From contig JBBELK010000620.1 in NCBI GenBank assembly GCA_037783545.1, positions 1,054,001 to 1,118,000 on the forward strand: a stretch of DNA of 64,000 bases, written 5' to 3'. Of the stretch, positions 36,716 through 49,178 are shown in pieces (positions within the stretch are counted from its first letter, which is position 1; each line of letters opens with the position of its first letter). The stretch comes from Henricia sp. BOLD:AAB3569 (taxonomy: Eukaryota > Echinodermata > Asteroidea > Spinulosida > Echinasteridae). The position numbers and the translations under genes were made by a program. Under the pieces are notes generated by a model that was given only the letters and a program-made list of their open reading frames with translations, made no database searches and had not been told where the DNA came from.

Positions 36716-36871
36716 TCCCCATTGAATTACACGTAAAACTTCCCGAAAGCGCACTTTCTCAATGTTTGTGACGATCGCGCGTGTTATGTTCGAACACAAA
36801 ACGCGCTACACGCACACGCGTTCCAAACCGCCTGAAACCGGTTACGGTGATGTGCCATTCACAGTCGTTTC

Positions 36872-36997
36872 TTAGGCTGGATCCGAATTAGTGGCTTTGG
36901 CTGCGGCTGTTGCTATGCTGTTTCTAAGGACTTCCATTGTCCGGACATAGCAACAGCCATAGCCACAGCCAAAGCCACTAATTCGGATCCAGCCTTA
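36872..36997. mobile_element. Fold-back element with about 50-base arms
   Basis: The arms TAGGCTGGATCCGAATTAGT and its complement match almost perfectly through GGCTTTGGCTG. The centre has CTAAGGACTTCCATTGTCCG. Ends TTAGGCTGG/CCAGCCTTA suggest a TA target. Confidence 0.9.
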
Positions 36998-37899
36998 TCT
37001 AGCTGTTAATGGAAATCTGTGGGCTCTCTAAATTCACGCGATGAAAACAGGGCCGCGGGAATAAGAGCCCTCGCGTGTATTTGAAATAGATGTCGCGACA
37101 AATGATGCGGAAACCTCGCCTTTTTGAGTACATATGTTGGCATATTTGTCTTTTAAATAGAGCGACAAAATCTAGCGACTTATAGTCAACATGCGTGGGA
37201 GCGTTAAAGCTTGTAGGCTCGTGGATACACGCAGGGCACTTTGGGTCTCGTTCAATTTATAAATTGACATGAGGTAGTCATTTCTAGCAGGAACAAAATA
37301 TCGCCAAGTAAGATGTATAAAAAGGAGGGAAAATGGTAATTAAAAACAAAACGAGGTTATGGAAAACAAGTGGTTTTTATTTCTACAAAATTAAGGCTTC
37401 TGCAGAAAAATATTAGCGAATAAAAGATAAATGAATGACAAGTAATGGGGAACATGACTTGTGTAAGAAATTTATTTCAAAAACAACAACAAATCGTAAA
37501 TGTCCATAGATGGATGAAATCCAATATTTGAAGCTGTATTTCGACAAGTGCCTAAACTCATCAGTTTTTGCAGATTACTCGATGAAGATGCGACGGATCT
37601 TAGCGATAACGCGACAACACGATTGCGAAACACCGATCAAATTACGATATCCATCAGAAGTGCGGCTTGAGCCCACGCCTATAATAGCGACCAACGATTG
37701 GTGTATAGTTACATCTTAATTCGATTGGGGATTCTTGAAGATCCTGCCCAAGTTGTTAATTGTTTGTCTGATGAACACCACCTGAGGAACCCCTGTTATA
37801 CGTCTTCACAATCTGCAGTTCGGTGTTTCAATGAGTGGACTCAAGACTTTATCCTTAATTAGATCTGATTAAAGATGTTTTTCCTAGATTGGGCGATAT
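36998..37899. other. Intergenic, nothing recognised
   Basis: Short frames only (for example 37510-37719), without motifs. Confidence 0.35.
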
Positions 37900-38402
37900 T
37901 TAAAGGCAGTATACATCATTGGTAATCTCGAAAATCAGAAAAGTTCACAGATTTACGCCTAACTTACACAATATAAACATGATGACCGTAGAAAACTTCT
38001 CCTGAAATGGTTTTGTCTGAAGTGCTATAGTCTTTGAGAAATGAGTAAAACAATTAGTTTTCGTCTCACGGGACGAAAATTTAATTTGCCCAAAACCATT
38101 TCGCCCAAGTGCCATTTCGCCCCAAACCACTTCGCCCGAGTGCCATTTCGCCCCAAATTACTTCGTCCAAGCACTACATCGCCCAAATGCTACTTTGCCC
38201 CAAAACTACTTCGTGCACAGGCCGTGGTTCAGGGCGAAATGGTTCAGGGCGAAGTGGTTTTGGGGCGAAATGGCTGCAAATCCTTTTTTGGCTGTTTTCT
38301 CAAAGGTTAGACGAAGTACGGAACTGGTTTCTGCTCAGGTTGGTTTTAATCATGCATATCTTCAATCACACAGGGGGATAAAACTATTTGTAACAGTTTA
38401 AA
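37900..38402 (+). mobile_element. MITE family T1, right end missing
   Basis: It starts with an intact TTAAAGGCAGTATACATCAT but stops at TAACAGTTTA, lacking the last 23 or so bases, including the right terminal repeat. Confidence 0.88.
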
Positions 38403-38488
38403 ATGTTTAATTATGTTCCTCAAGAAGTGATAGATTAATAATGGACTCGTGTAAAAACATGAACAGATATCTTCAAAAAGCTCTGCCT

Positions 38489-38831
38489 AAAGGAGCGTGT
38501 CCAGATAACATTTTTTAGCACCCATTTTTCCCATGGATGTTGAGATTTTGATACCATATCATTTGTCGATTTTTTGCCATTCTGAAATTTCGCGCTCTCA
38601 ATCCGTATATTTTTAAGGATATCGTAAAAAAAAAACCACCGATGTTTTGTAACTAATTTATCCGTTTCATAAAGCAGTGCAGTTATCACACCAATCTTTT
38701 TGCTTCCACATCTAAATTGGAGATTGTAAATTTCCAATTGTTTTTCCCATGGACAGTATTTTGGGGAGGTATTTCAAATGATTGTTACGTTAGAACGGAA
38801 TCCATTTTCTAGAATAATCTGAACAAGCTGA
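38489..38831 (-). mobile_element. Diverged relative of MITE family T2, inverted
   Basis: Begins TAAAGGAGCGTGTCCAG and matches the complement of 9510-9871 (GATACCATATCATTTGTC, CCAATCTTTTTGCTTCCACA). It directly abuts the next T1 element. Confidence 0.75.
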
Positions 38832-38832
38832 T

Positions 38833-39356
38833 TTAAAGATAGTATACATGATTGGTAAACTGTTACAAATAGTTTTATCCCCCTGTGTGATTGAAGATAT
38901 GCATAATTAAAACCAACCTGAGCAAAAACCAGCTCCGTACTTCGTCTAACTTTTGAGAAAACAGTCAAAAAAGTGTTTGCAGTCATTTCGCCCCAAAACA
39001 ACTTCGCCCTGAACCATTTCGCCCTGAACCACGGCCTGTGCACGAAGTAGTTTTGGGGCGAAGTATAGCATTTGGGCGATGTAGTGTTTGGACGAAGTGA
39101 TTTGGGGCGAAATGGCACTCGGGCGAAGTGGTTTGGGGGGCGAAATAGCACTTGGGCGAAATGGTTTTGGGGCGAATTGAATTTTCGTCTCATGAGACGA
39201 AAAATAATTGTTTTACTCATTTCTCAAAGACTATAGCACTTCAGACAAAACCATTTCAGGGGAAGTTTTCTACGGTCATCACGTTTATATTGTGTAAGTT
39301 AGGCGTAAATCTGTGAACATGATTTTCGAGATACCAATCATGTATACTGCTTTTAA
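38833..39356 (-). mobile_element. TTAA-bounded MITE, family T1
   Basis: Inverted copy with TTAAAGATAGTATACATGAT at the left and GTATACTGCTTTTAA at the right. The core contains many GGGCGAA units. Confidence 0.9.
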
Positions 39357-40060
39357 CATACCTGTCAAACTATGGGCCGGCCGACTGTTTTCAAACTACA
39401 CGTCGCAAAACGGAACGACGAGTGTTTCCGGCGGATTTCTATTTTGGACCCGCTGTTTACGGGGTTTGGCTAAAGTACACACAACCACAAATTGGTTTCT
39501 CGAGCATTCGAGACCAATGTGCATGACTGCCAACATGGGACCGCTTTTTGCTCGAGGCAACACGAATTTTGATACAATCTAACGTGTTTACCGAGGTGAA
39601 TTGCGCCAATCACACATGTCATACACGATTTACCGATATCGAATTGATTGACGAATGATATTGAATGTAGCGACAGTCGCGCGGACAATTCATCCCAATT
39701 CCCGCCGTTCAAAATCATATCAGCAATGCCATGGTTACGGACGTGCGATAAGGCGTGCATGGAAACCAATGCAGGAATCGGCAAGATTTGTTGTCCCAAA
39801 CCGCACTGGGGCAGTCGGTGGTTATTGGATAACAAGATTACGATATACACACCTGAGGGATTTAGCGTATAAGGTGTGGAACCTCTGCAAAACACTGTTG
39901 GATAATTCTGAATTAATTTGATTTCGAGACAGTTAAAAAGCTTTAAAAATCAGATGAAAACAACTCCTATCCTATTTCTTCTTGTTGGGTAGTTTGGAAA
40001 GTGTTTTAAAATTCAAAACACGTTTGTGTTCAACACACTTTTTGTGCACGAGCTCTTCTG
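39357..40060. other. Intergenic, nothing recognised
   Basis: A 141-codon frame on the - strand (39895-39470) has no motif or coding signature I recognise, so I leave it uncalled. Confidence 0.35.
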
Positions 40061-40214
40061 TAGACCGTATCGAATAGCCGCCATTTTGTGGGGCAGTTTC
40101 TTTGTTCCTTGAGGACATGCATGGTTGCATATATTGTGCTTCCATTGTTGAACGGTTTAACTTTAAGTAACAAAAGGTGCCTCACGAAATGGCGGCTATT
40201 CGATACGGTCTATA
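40061..40214. mobile_element. MITE with TAGACCGTATCG ends
   Basis: Inverted copy of 10416-10565. The terminal repeats are intact over about 30 bases. Confidence 0.87.
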
Positions 40215-42231
40215 AGGGAAACAAATTGAATGTACCACCAGTTGTTTGTTTTACGGCCAAATTAATGTGGACTACTTTCCACAAAATCTCGTGAGAGATA
40301 TACGCCTGGCTTCAAGTATAGATACAAAATTAATGTTAAAGGATATTTTCTGCTAAACAAGAGGGAGCTTGTGGATAATTCTCGCAAGAGATTAGAGAAA
40401 ATAATTTGTATACATTCAAACGCCTTTCAAAGGAATATACCATCTTCTTTATCATATGCTATAGCAGCGGTTATTCGCAGCTCTAGGAATAAAGAATTAC
40501 ACAAGATTGAAATAACTGGGAAAATTGATATAAAAGAGCATGCGATTTACGTAAAAGAAGCCGTAAGAAGGTGTAAGCATACAAATGGTCGAGGAAATGA
40601 AACGAACACATGCTCCAGGCTATACGTCTACATAAATTTCATGTACATGTATTGAATTTGACATTTGTGTAAATGCTTACATTCATGGTTTTATGCATTT
40701 GGTGTTCTGTCTGTCTGTTTATGCCAATGGAATACAAACACATTTCCTGACTGATTTCTGTTACAGAGTTTATGCGAGTTCAACCGGATGAAGAGAGACA
40801 GTAAAAGGGTTCTTCGGTGTTCGGAGATAGACGGACGAACGGACTGAAGAGTCCGCTTGTGTTGAACGATAAACATCCATAAATACCTATTACCGCAAGA
40901 TTACATTTAGCCATGGAATGCAACACAGACTTGCCCGTAAGTCCAAATAATTGAACCGGGGGATAAAATACTTCATCAAATAAATCTGCGCGGAATCCTA
41001 GTTCGGTGAAACGCCCGGAGGCAAAAGAATGAGATAAATATTCATCGACATGTCACTGAGGAGTAACCGAAAACTTATTTGAAAATAATACACGTGTATC
41101 TTTGTTTCAAAACACTCTGGCACTCGCTCGTCCGTGGCACATCATACTCGAGAAATAGCTGTTTGAAGGCGCATGCGCATGTATTTCAGCTGAAAGCTGG
41201 ACCGTTCCCGCGTGGTGACTGAGATTGGTTTAGAGTGAGCCCCAGATGCAATTTTCATCAGAGCTCCAATCGCATTGTCAGTTTGTGCGTTCCGCTGAGA
41301 TTTGCTCGTGTCGTGTGTTTCCAAAACCCGAGTGATCTACTTGAGGCTGGGACGAGGCTTTTATCTGAAACTCTTTCGTGAGACACATCAGACATTTAGT
41401 AGGTCGCGGCTGATGTGATTTGGAGAGCGTGGAGCATCCCTTGTGTTTGCCACGGCCAAGACTTGAAAACCTCCTCACGTTGTTCCGACTGACACGCTGC
41501 GGCGCCGGGTGCCCCATCAACAGACGCCGATACATTCAACATACAGGGAAGCTTTTCCTCCACTTCTATTCTCCGCGTCACAAACGCAATTCAGTAGGGA
41601 TCATCGGCAGATTAGGTCCTAATGTAACTCTAGCAACTGGCTTTGAAGCGAGTGAAACTCAAACCATTCTGTGGGGGAGCTCAGTACTTTCTCTCCCGCG
41701 GGGTGATTTGCTAAGTAGACAACCCTACACCAGACGACCGTGAAAACGAAACCGCGGAGCGCCGCTGGCCACTGCTCCTCCCCAAACACTGCATTCTGAT
41801 TCCGGTAGAAGGACACAAAAGGGTTTAAACTGAACACCCAAAGCCAAAGTTGCAACTGTCCCTTTGTACACCGCAGCACGCACGGATCATGGAGTTTATT
41901 CAAAGGAATCGATAGAAGTCAGCCCGCCCAGTTGACCAAAGTCAGCCAAATTGGAAGGGAAAGAGATTGTTTAATTTCTCCAGCAAACTGGGGTCAAAAA
42001 CAGCAATTGTATACCAAAACTTGAGTGTTGGTTTTGACATCTGCAGCCTTGCTCACGATCACACACACCACCTGTTGATTCTGTTCAACATCAACACAAC
42101 CCCGGCCTTCAGTAGAAAGCGACCAGCTTGTGGAAGCGGCTCCCAAGAGTTCATCAGGACCCAACCAAGTAGGAAGAGGACGCCTCAAATTTTCTTGGAA
42201 GGATTTGGCCCAGAGGTCGAAGCCAGACACC
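40215..42231. other. Upstream region of the first receptor gene
   Basis: No exon is clear. The region just before 42232 is presumably 5' UTR; further non-coding exons upstream cannot be excluded. I see no TATA box I would defend. Confidence 0.4.
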
Positions 42232-42821
42232 ATGGGTGGCGCGTCTAGCGATTTCATCGAGTACGATGACTACTATCCAGTCAACGACACGTTCGCTCAC
42301 AACATGACGCAACGCAATCGCATCATCTGGAGCGCGTTCGTTTCCATTGTCATGGTGACAGCAGCTGGTGGTAACATCATCGTGATATGGATTGTAGCCA
42401 CCAACCCCAGAATGCGCACCGTTACCAACTATTTCCTGCTCAACCTCGCCGTGGCTGATGCACTAATCGCTACCCTTAGCATGCCATTCCTATTCAGTTA
42501 CGCCGTAACTCAAAACTGGGTCATGGGTGAGGCTATGTGCCGCCTGGCCCGGTTTGTAGGTACCGTGTCGACCGTGGCATCAGTGCTATCCTTGGTGGCC
42601 GTGTCTATAGACCGTTATCGAGCCATTGTACACCCCTTATTGCCACGCCTACCAAAGTCTTGCATCATCTGCATGATTGTCTTCATTTGGGTAGGAGCGG
42701 CTTCATTTGCAAGTCCGCTATTCATCTATGCCAAACTTGTCACATTCGGCTACGTCAACGGACCCATAACACAGTGTTTTACCATCTGGCCTGATGGCGT
42801 CCAAAAGGAGTACGAATTCTG
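42232..42821 (+). CDS. Tachykinin-type GPCR (receptor 1), exon 1: N-terminus to TM4 and extracellular loop 2
   Basis: First coding exon of a rhodopsin-family neuropeptide receptor. The start, ACCATGG at 42232, is a strong Kozak context. Residues 1-30 are an acidic, Tyr-rich extracellular tail with sequons NDT (18) and NMT (24). TM1 carries GN (47-48), TM2 NLAVAD (71-76), and TM3 ends in DRY (127-129). C103 and C182 should form the conserved disulphide. CFTIWP in loop 2 resembles the Cys-x-x-x-Trp-Pro of tachykinin receptors, as do DRYRAIVHPL and the intron positions. Such receptors couple mainly through Gq and bind amidated peptides at the plasma membrane. The exon ends in phase 2 at the GTAAGA donor. 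Tachykinin receptor is the best call; another member of the same peptide-receptor group is possible. Its paralogue is on the opposite strand (61525-59635). Confidence 0.88.
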
Positions 42822-43091
42822 GTAAGAAAAACAATTTCCTTGAACCAATACCACAAAACTGTTACTTTTGATAATTCAAAGTAGAAAAAAATTCTAATTT
42901 TTAAACTGTACATTCTTAATTCTCCATAGATTTCCCCCCATGTTGTCTGTTTTAAACAGACAATATTTGCGATAGAAGGCTAAAAGCATAACCAAAATCA
43001 CATTAATCAGTCAATTACCGAAATTACATTTACTCAACAGTTTTAAGGTCAAAGGTAAAAGATTTTCAAATGTGACCTGCAGTCCTTTTGG

Positions 43092-43232
43092 TTAAAGGCA
43101 CATGCTCGTCAATGCGCGCGTGAGGCTAAATTCGTGCCACGAAATACGCAGCTCCATGCCTTTGCTATGGAGCTGCGTATTTCGTGGCACGAACTTGGCC
43201 TCACGCGCGCATTGACGAGCCTCTGCCTTTAA
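43092..43232. mobile_element. Fold-back MITE, family T4, in receptor intron
   Basis: Copy of 7563-7703 with clean TTAAAGGCA and GCCTTTAA ends and a nearly perfect stem. Confidence 0.9.
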
Positions 43233-44118
43233 ATACTTCGTTTACGACTCAATTCATAAACGAGTAGTTTTTACTTGCAAACTTTGGAATATTGAAAGGT
43301 GGAGATTGCTATAGTTTTAGAAATTTGATCGGCCGCATATCAAATAGCCACATCGATTCATGCTGTATAGTCCCGAACACCTTTCTATGTATTTGGGGTT
43401 GTAAAAGGTAAAACCTCTGTGTCATATTTATAAACCATACAATCTAGAGGCAATATAGCTTCTGCGGCCATGTAAATGCTGTAACAATAGAACCACAAAG
43501 CACCTACTTATGCATGACGCACAGTGACAATGTGACTGCCCCCTGTCATGGCCGCCGTGCAAAGGCTCTATACCTTTAGATTGTACATAAATCAAAGAAT
43601 AGCTTAGTCATGTTTTCTTGCTCTTTGGGTCGTACCAAACCCAAAAGGACAAGATGTCAGCTTTATACGTCAGTGACTGACAGCAAAGTACAAACCAAGT
43701 GCCGAGTCGCGATCTGAAATCGAACGCCTCGCGGCTAATCCAATTGATTGGTATGTGGCACGACCTCAGACAAGCACACGAGACACCTAATTCGCCACAC
43801 CTGCCTCCTTGAAACGCACTCTCAACTGCTACAAACAACAAGCTATTTGCTCTGACAAACATGACTAATACTCCGTGATGTATCACACCCAGTCTTGCTG
43901 TTCACATTGAATGTCTACATTGGGGCGTAGATCATAGGTCATTAGTACCGCCATTGGACGAACGAAGGCAAGACAATAAATCATTGCAAATAAAGACAAG
44001 TTTTCAAGTCGTCTTCTTGAAAACATCACCAAAAATGTTTTTTTTCATATCTCGAAAGACGTGGGCAGTTATACAACTGAATGTTTGCATCACACTAATT
44101 GAGCATTGTGACCCTCCG

Positions 44119-44474
44119 ATTATTATTATTATTATTTCTTTCTGGTATTCATACCGAGGATTCCTCTGAAGTGCCCATTGCACTGTTACTCGCAAGCGTG
44201 AGGAAACCCATGAAGAATTAGAAATGGCCAGAGACACCGGCGAGAGACACCTTGCTCTTCACGAAAGAATGCTCTGGGATCTTTAAAGTGCGTTACCGTT
44301 ACCTAACATACTGGACCAACGGCTTTACATCCCTTCCGAAGGATGGAGCAAGTGTGTTGACTGCCTTGCTCAAGGGTACAGTACCGCAGCCGGGGTGAGG
44401 TTCGAACCCGCAACCCCAAGTTTTTACCTATGATTGCGAGTCAATGACCCAAATCACTCGGCCACGGTACCCCA
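44119..44474 (-). mobile_element. tRNA-derived SINE, full length
   Basis: On the - strand it begins GGGGTACCGTGGCCGAGTGA (A box) and has GGGTTCGAACC (B box), giving a Leu/Ser-type tRNA head. The body includes CCCTTGAGCAAGGCA and CACTTTAAAGATCCCAGAGC, and the tail is (AAT)n. It is the best copy of this family here; relatives are at 7818-8102 and 57825-58030. Confidence 0.9.
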
Positions 44475-45157
44475 CATTGGTGCTGCATTTCGCAATAATA
44501 ATGGCCACTGGTCGCCTCCTTTCCCAAGCAAAATGACATCATGGTAATTAAACAAGGACGGCTTTAACATAGGCTCAGCCTCGAAGACCGCTGATTGGTT
44601 AAGCCAAAGCCCGATTTGGCGAAAATTTCTTTGCCCATTTTTGAAGTAATTACTTTTGGACCCTGTCAGATTTCACTCTGACCGTCCTCTCTAACATTTG
44701 GCATTTTCGAAGAAAAGGCAATACATGTCCTCCCCGATTCTCCTAATTTGTGGAGAAATGACGTCACTTCCCCATCCTCAATGAAACCAAGTCCACGGCA
44801 GCTAAATATAATAACTGGGACACGAAGAACAGCTATGTTTTCAAAGTAAATCGAGCTGGTAACACCCCCGGATTTAGGGTCTATGGTTTTCTCAGCTTAA
44901 CACATGTGCACGGGTGTCATTTCGAATTAGGTACTTTGTACTGCTTCCGCCTACAAAGACACGCCGACGCGGTATGTGATTACCGGCGTTACATTGTAGG
45001 TGCGAAGATGTGTATAGACCAAGGGGCTTGTTCTACATCTGTCGTGGAATATTAAATTTGACCGCGTTTCATGACATTTTCCACCGTCTGCGTTTTACAA
45101 AGCAGGCATGTAACACCAACAATTCATGTTGCAACTCTTTCGTGTTTATATCACCAG

Positions 45158-45308
45158 GTACAACGTGGCAACGTTCACTGTGGTGTACTGCGTGCCACTA
45201 TCTATCCTCGCTATGTGTTACACTGTCATCGGTGTCAAGTTATGGAGGAGCGGGGTGTTGGGGGAGTACATACCGAGCCGAGCGAGACATATCAAGGCGA
45301 AACGAAAG
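45158..45308 (+). CDS. Tachykinin-type GPCR (receptor 1), exon 2: TM5 and intracellular loop 3
   Basis: Adds residues 198-247. The first base completes the Trp codon split by intron 1. The exon encodes TM5 (VATFTVVYCVPLSILAMC) and a basic third loop ending in RHIKAKRK. LWRSGVLGEYIP corresponds to the LWASEIPGD-like loop of tachykinin receptors. It ends in phase 0 at GTATGT. Confidence 0.9.
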
Positions 45309-45731
45309 GTATGTCATGGGGAAACATTCGAAACAAAAACATATCATATGTAAAAATAGTGTCAACTGAACCTAAACCCAAGGGGCATGTTGTCATACGT
45401 TTACTGACTCTCAAAAATGAGATTTCTTCCCTTGGCTGCTTTGGAGCGCTCGTCCCTGGTGCTCCCAGGCGTTGGGAACGTTACATCACACACATGCGTA
45501 CATGTAATCTTGCTCAAAAGCGTTATCGGGATCCCTGGTGCACCACGGTCATTAGAAATTAAATCCCCGCTAATAAAAGATGGGTCTTCCACAAAATTAA
45601 TCACAGACATCTGATGAAAATAAATCATGAAAATATATACAGCATTTGGATTCGATGTGGAAGCTTTGACATTCAAAATATAAACCCAAATTTCCAGATT
45701 TAGTCAACGACGCGCCAGCCATTTTCGCCGA

Positions 45732-45891
45732 GGGCGTGTTTGTTTCATGACAGATCCGAATCCAGATCCCGAGTTTAATACCGCGCAGAAACAAACGAAA
45801 CTGCTCTCAACTAGGAATTCAAGTCACGTGAATTGGATCTGCGCAGATCTGAATCTGGATACCGGATCCGTCCGAAACAAACTCGCCCCAA
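45732..45891. mobile_element. Inverted-repeat element, short form
   Basis: Ends AGGGCGTGTTTGTTTC and GAAACAAACTCGCCC. Internal-deletion relative of 35350-35766. Confidence 0.85.
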
Positions 45892-45995
45892 GTCATGCGT
45901 GAGTACGCGCAACTGCGCATGTCTCCCAGTTGTCCCGACGACGCGGTGGTATGGTCGGGAGCAGTTGGTGCCACCATCTGGTGTACCAACGCGCA

Positions 45996-46217
45996 CCTGG
46001 GGCCAATTCCATAGAGTACAAAAAACTCTTGCTTAGTAGAGAACGTTACCAGTGAAATCCTCATGTGATAGAAGTAGTATATGACCAGTGTTAGAGGACT
46101 GTTTTATTTCCATGACAATCACATGAAATTTTTGCTAGTAACCTCATTTTATCAAGCAAGGTTTGTCATGCTTAAGCAATTGTTCATGTTTAAGCAGCTC
46201 TATGAAATTGGCCCCAG
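45996..46217. mobile_element. Fold-back element ending in GGGGCCAATT
   Basis: Starts GGGGCCAATTCCATAGAG and ends CTCTATGAAATTGGCCCC. Related to 48007-48248 and 56005-56209 through the ends. Confidence 0.8.
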
Positions 46218-46624
46218 GGAACACCGGGGATCTCTGGTGCCGCACTCAAAAGCAGCCATGTATGATTACACCAGCCAATATATAAATCAAGTACCACACA
46301 TTATCTGCTGGCTTTCAGGATGCACAGTCATAACAGGTAATCGTCCAGCAACTGCTAAACCAACCGACCCGATCATATACCTGTTTAATTAAGCCAGCTT
46401 TAGTTAAAGGATAGGAAACGACCCCAAAACAGATCCCCTTTATCTCCAAAAGACGCCGACAGCGCCCTAGACACCTCGACAGAAGATCACAAGTCTCAAT
46501 GTTCGGTACATCAAACACATGGATTGAGCTTGGGATATGAATTTAATCCGCTAAATGCTGCGGTGTCAGGCGGACATTGTAATCCTCTTAAGAAGCCGTT
46601 CAAAAGGTGACTCCGATGATGTAG

Positions 46625-46852
46625 CATTGGGGTCTTTCTATATTTGGTGTCCCCCGTTACACCTGTGTTATTTTTCGTACAAAAATCATTAAAATGGCTT
46701 TTAAACCATTTTGTGTGAATTGTACTTTATGTACTCACTCTTTGAGATGGAAAGTATTTAAAGAATGTGTCCTGAATTTACAAAAACAAGATGTAAAATG
46801 TAACGGGGGACACCAACATTGGACCCCTAATTTATAGAAAGACCCATTGGCT
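46625..46852. mobile_element. Fold-back element
   Basis: GGGTCTTTCTATATTTGGTG and GGTGTCCCCCGTTAC are repeated in inverted order as GTAACGGGGGACACC and TTATAGAAAGACCC. The inner part of the right arm shares GGACCCCTAATTT with the element at 53459-53892. Confidence 0.8.
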
Positions 46853-47309
46853 ACATGCGATATCTCGAAACACACACGATGGTCCTGTTGTATTATTGAT
46901 AATGCGAACTTGTCCTTTCTTTGACTATATAATTAGTCATATAATGATATTAAGAATGCATTAAGGTTTGTTTAGCAAATACGGCGATATTTGTACATCG
47001 GTAACAATAGCAGTACAATACAGATAAAGGTCACTATTAAATTATGACTGTCTGCATTTATAGACAAGAGTTTAGACACTTTAAGTTTTCATTCTCATGT
47101 GATTTAAATGAGAAAATCTGCCCATAGACATGGCCGCCAGTTCAAATGATCTATTTTTATTTATTTATTTTAAATCTTCGGACAATACATGTAAAAAAGA
47201 AATTTTGTCCCGGTCAAGACACAAGCTCATAAAAACTGTCATCAAAAGGTGTGTCTGACCAGAATATACATGTACAGCCCTGGTTGCAGTTTGTAAGCGG
47301 CCATGGCCA

Positions 47310-47756
47310 CCCGAGGACGAGGCTGAGGCCGAGGCTGAAACTGACAGGCCTTAGTGAGAATGGAAGCAAGAGTGCACCTAAGACCTAGCACAATTCAAGA
47401 CCGAAAAAATAGAAGGTTGAAGGCTAAGTCTAGTAGGTTTAAGACCGGACATGCAAAGATAAAGATCTATTATATCACAAACCAAGATCGACCTCAGGAA
47501 TGCCTGAGACCAAGACGGATGGCGAGACTATTGCAAGCCTTCATGACACCAAGATGAAGACCTTGACTGCAAGGCCTGAGACCGATCTTAAAGATCCAGG
47601 ATCAAGACCAAGACGAGCTGGCCCAGATTAAGATTAAGACCCAAACCAAGACCGAAAGAGTTAGAGACAGAAAGCGAGAACATTAACAAGGGAAGCACGT
47701 CCAAGACCAAGACCAAGAACTAGCTATCCACTCATTCTCATTAAGACCACGACCAT
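47310..47756. repeat. Purine-rich low-complexity block
   Basis: Irregular repetition of GAGGCTGAGGCCGAGGC and then AAGACCAAGACC-type units for about 450 bases. The strand is strongly biased against T. It may form a short open frame but has no protein motif. Confidence 0.75.
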
Positions 47757-48478
47757 GACCCCGTTCTCACTAGAGAAATCGCTTCGTTCGACGATGATTC
47801 GACGAAAAGTGTTCCTGATGTGAACGCACACCTCTTCATTCGACGATGATTACAATCGCTTCATTCGATATAGGAAATAGCTTCATTCGACGAAGACATC
47901 GCTTCATTCGATGAAGCAAATTTGTAATGAGAACGCCCCCTTCGTTCGACGAAGCAATTTGGCAGGCCTGGTTGCACAAGCACGTTGTGTGTCAAGCGCT
48001 CATGCAAGGGCCAATTTCATAAACCTGTTTAGCAAACAAATTTGCTTAATCCAAAATTTGTTTGCATTATAAAAATAGGGTTTGCCAGTCAAAATTGTAT
48101 ATGATGTGTATTATTGACTGATGTTTTGATATTCTTGCTAAAAACACAAGTTACCACAACATTTTGACTGTTAAACCCATTTTCATAAAGCAAATAAATT
48201 TTTGATTAAGCAAATGTTTCTGCTAAACAGCTTTATGAAATTGGCCCCAGCAAGCGTTGTTTTTGACGCGCCACTATAGAAAACCACACATGCTAAGCGC
48301 GTCTAGACGCGCGATGCGCATGTACGACCTCCCACAGCTTCATTCGATCTTCGTTAGCGGTCGATTATAATGTGTACGGTACCGCTCTTCGTTCGATCTT
48401 CGTCAAGTGAGATGTTAAGTAACGATGATTAACTAATCTTCGTCGAACGAATCGATTTCTCTAAGTGAGAACGGGGTC
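47757..48478. mobile_element. Composite element with about 42-base terminal repeats
   Basis: Ends GACCCCGTTCTCACTAGAGA and TCTCTAAGTGAGAACGGGGTC; the repeats extend through AATCGCTTCGTTCGACGA. The interior has many TTCATTCGACGAAG-type half palindromes and contains a separate fold-back element (48007-48248). Confidence 0.87.
48007..48248. mobile_element. Fold-back element nested in a larger one
   Basis: Starts GGGCCAATTTCATAAACCTG and ends CTTTATGAAATTGGCCCC. Inside, CAAATTTGCTTAATC and GATTAAGCAAATG are opposed. It lies wholly within 47757-48478. Confidence 0.87.
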
Positions 48479-48527
48479 TATGTCTCGATCGTAATCTAAG
48501 ACTTCTTCTATTCGACTTGTTCCGTAG

Positions 48528-48724
48528 GTGGTCAAGATGATCGTTGTAGTCATCGCTGTGTTTGCATCTTGCTGGCTACCACTCCACATCTACCAGCTAC
48601 TCTCATTCCTTAACGACAGCGCGTATCAGAAGTCTTACTCCCTCCATGTGTATCTGGGCGTCTGGACGCTGGCCATGAGCAGCTCCATGTACAATCCTTT
48701 TATTTACTGCTGGCTGAATGAAAG
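48528..48724 (+). CDS. Tachykinin-type GPCR (receptor 1), exon 3: TM6 and TM7
   Basis: Encodes residues 248-312 plus two bases. TM6 has CWLP (262-265); TM7 has the motif NPFIY (303-307) in SSSMYNPFIYCWLNE, very close to the MYNPIIYC of tachykinin receptors. The 197-base length and both phases equal those of the paralogous exon at 61525-61329. The donor is GTCAGT. Confidence 0.92.
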
Positions 48725-48769
48725 GTCAGTACTGAGTGACCCACTCCACGCCACTCTAAGGCCATGTCT

Positions 48770-48870
48770 AAGCCATAACCATAACCATAACCATGTATAA
48801 CCATAACCATAACCATAACCATAACCTCAACCCATATAAACCATAACCTCAACCCATAACCAAAACACAA
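48770..48870. repeat. AACCAT hexanucleotide repeat
   Basis: About a dozen AACCAT/AACCTC units in intron 3, just past the splice donor. They resemble but are not telomere repeats. Confidence 0.9.
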
Positions 48871-49178
48871 ATTCTCCATGTAACGATAACCCCACCACAA
48901 TTGGTTATGATCACAGCCATAACAAATATACTACTTTATGTTGTGTTAAATAAGCTCAAGAATCTTGTGTTTATTTCATATAGTAAACGCAACAATGAAC
49001 CAGCTTTATTCTTTCAATACTAATATGTCAAAGGTCAGATGGGCGTTCACAAAGAGGAGAAACCTTGACCATAACACATTGCAAAATCTAATACTAATAC
49101 AACACTATTAATTCCAATACCACTTTAAGTATCACAAGAAAGTATCTCACATTTGCTTCTTGTTTTGACTGTATGCAG

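Larger units (their letters stand above)
42822..45157 (+). other. Intron 1 of receptor 1
   Basis: Phase-2 intron, donor GTAAGA, acceptor TATATCACCAG. It contains a T4 fold-back MITE (43092-43232) and a reversed SINE (44119-44474); no other exon was found. Confidence 0.8.
45309..48527 (+). other. Intron 2 of receptor 1, rich in transposons
   Basis: Phase-0 intron of 3.2 kb with acceptor CTTGTTCCGTAG. It holds four separate inverted-repeat elements and a purine-rich low-complexity block. No alternative exon was found. Confidence 0.8.

Noticed and set aside
39470-39895. 141-codon frame on the - strand
   Set aside because: No recognised motif and no supporting signals.
48770-48870. Telomere-like AACCAT repeat
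   Set aside because: Unit differs from TTAGGG-type repeats and it lies inside a gene intron.
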